64,000 bases of DNA, from positions 62,001-126,000 of the forward strand of contig JADHML010000001.1 in the NCBI GenBank assembly GCA_016780065.1. The letters are read 5' to 3'. The notes beneath the pieces are model-generated. The model saw only the letters and a list, made by a program, of their open reading frames with translations. It made no database searches and was not told the DNA's origin. Positions 63,165-64,000 of this stretch are shown one piece after another. A program made the position numbers and the translations under genes. The first letter of the stretch is position 1. Every line of letters starts with the position of its first letter. Source of the DNA: Flavobacteriaceae bacterium. GTDB taxonomy: Bacteria; Bacteroidota; Bacteroidia; Flavobacteriales; Flavobacteriaceae.

Positions 63165-64000
63165 ATGTCAGAAAGAAAGTACATAGACTTTCCGAAATAC
63201 AAAACCTTATCGGGCAACCAAATGGATTTGAAAATCTCTTACAAATCCTTTGGCTGTCCTATGGGGACTGCTCCAGTGGTATTGGTCAATCATTCTCTAA
63301 CTGGAAACGCTGACGTTACGGGAGAAGAGGGTTGGTGGCCACAAATAATAGGCCCAGACAAATTGATAGACACCCATACCTATACCGTGTTGGCTTTCAA
63401 TTTTCCAGGAAATGGTGATGATAATTATCTCATTGAAGACTACGAGCACCTGATACTCCGTGACATTGCTTTTTTGGTCAAAGCAGCTTTAGATAAGCTT
63501 AAGATAGACAAACTGTATGCTGCCATAGGAGGTTCTATTGGGGGAGCCTTGGCGTGGGAGTTGGCAGCTTCTTATCCTGATCTCATAGAAAACCTAGTGC
63601 CCATTGCTTGCGATTGGAAAACCTCTGACTGGGTATTGGCCCATACACTCTTACAAGATCAGATCTTAAAAAACTCTAGCCAACCCCTTTACGATGCGCG
63701 CATACATGCCATGTTGTGTTATCGTACCCCTGAATCTTTCAAATTTCGTTTTAATAGAACCATCAACCCTGAAAAAGATATTTTTAACATTGACAGTTGG
63801 TTGTTTTACCATGGCGAAAAACTCGAGAAAAGATTTCATCTTCAAGCCTACAAGTTGATGAACCATTTGTTACGAACCATTGATATAACGCAAGATCGTG
63901 GGTCATTTGAGCAGATTGTTGAGCAGATTTCCGCCAATATATACTTGGTTTCAATCGATTCGGATTTGTTTTTTACCGATGAAGAAAACAGAGAGACCTA
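63165..64000 (+). CDS. metX: Homoserine O-acetyltransferase, C-terminus cut by window edge
   Basis: This alpha/beta-hydrolase starts at ATG 63165 and is open to the window end, about 278 codons. VLVNHSLTGNADVTG resembles the oxyanion region of MetX, and AAIGGSIGGALAWEL holds the nucleophile serine. VSIDSDLFFTDEE holds the likely catalytic aspartate; the histidine should lie beyond the window. It acetylates homoserine for the metY reaction and lies 21 nt after metY. Confidence 0.88.
   Translation, partial: MSERKYIDFPKYKTLSGNQMDLKISYKSFGCPMGTAPVVLVNHSLTGNADVTGEEGWWPQIIGPDKLIDTHTYTVLAFNFPGNGDDNYLIEDYEHLILRDIAFLVKAALDKLKIDKLYAAIGGSIGGALAWELAASYPDLIENLVPIACDWKTSDWVLAHTLLQDQILKNSSQPLYDARIHAMLCYRTPESFKFRFNRTINPEKDIFNIDSWLFYHGEKLEKRFHLQAYKLMNHLLRTIDITQDRGSFEQIVEQISANIYLVSIDSDLFFTDEENRET

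Overview
This window is chromosomal DNA from a low-GC member of the Bacteroidota, most likely a marine flavobacterium. The evidence is the gldK-gldL-gldM-gldN block of the type IX secretion/gliding machinery, the mevalonate genes next to a UbiA prenyltransferase, Bacteroidota-type promoters (-7 box TAnnTTTG with an upstream TTG), a membrane pyrophosphatase, and a SAM-II riboswitch ahead of metK. The species cannot be named from the sequence alone.

Layout. 1-3771 (minus strand): 3'-truncated miaB, a split YeeE/YedE sulfur-compound transporter pair and a SulP anion permease. 3901-13297 (plus): topA, a ureohydrolase-like protein without its metal ligands, gldKLMN and an FAD oxidoreductase. 13298-18127: a structured intergenic element, a small conserved protein, a membrane protein, then diphosphomevalonate decarboxylase, a GHMP (mevalonate-type) kinase, a UbiA prenyltransferase and a pseudouridine synthase. 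18105-28900 (minus): one tightly overlapping operon of eleven genes built around arsenosugar synthesis (AhpD-like protein, ArsS, transferase, purine nucleoside phosphorylase, ArsM) and continuing into DUF547, redox and glycosyltransferase genes. 28963-37814: fbp, tRNA-Phe, coaX, an outer-membrane protein, a TPR protein, lptC, a CNNM/CorC protein and a PpiD-like foldase. 37815-41924: an isolated cas9 island. 41925-64000: housekeeping genes (ruvC, hemW, M20 peptidase, tRNA-Leu, waaA, DegT aminotransferase, fabD, DHFR fusion, thyA, nupC, bifunctional nuclease, etfAB, pdhB, hppA, deoxynucleoside kinase), then the riboswitch-controlled metK-metY-metX operon, cut by the window end.

The most striking content is the cas9 island. 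A 1145-residue type II-C-like Cas9 (38303-41740) has lost catalytic residues in both nuclease sites: RuvC-I Asp is Thr8, RuvC-II Glu is Tyr569, HNH Asp is Val647 and HNH Asn is Lys671. The bridge helix and the C-terminal region are preserved. No cas1, cas2 or normal array is present. Immediately upstream, on the opposite strand, lies a compact tracrRNA-like gene (about 38282 to 38213) with its own -7 box, nexus and terminator. Just downstream of cas9 are two copies of a 14-nt sequence, 74 bp apart, whose first 8 nt and GAU segment are complementary to the short anti-repeat of that RNA. Together these look like a self-contained, nuclease-dead, RNA-guided DNA-binding system, plausibly a regulator. 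That function is inference; the lost residues, the tracr-like RNA and the matching repeats are read directly from the sequence.
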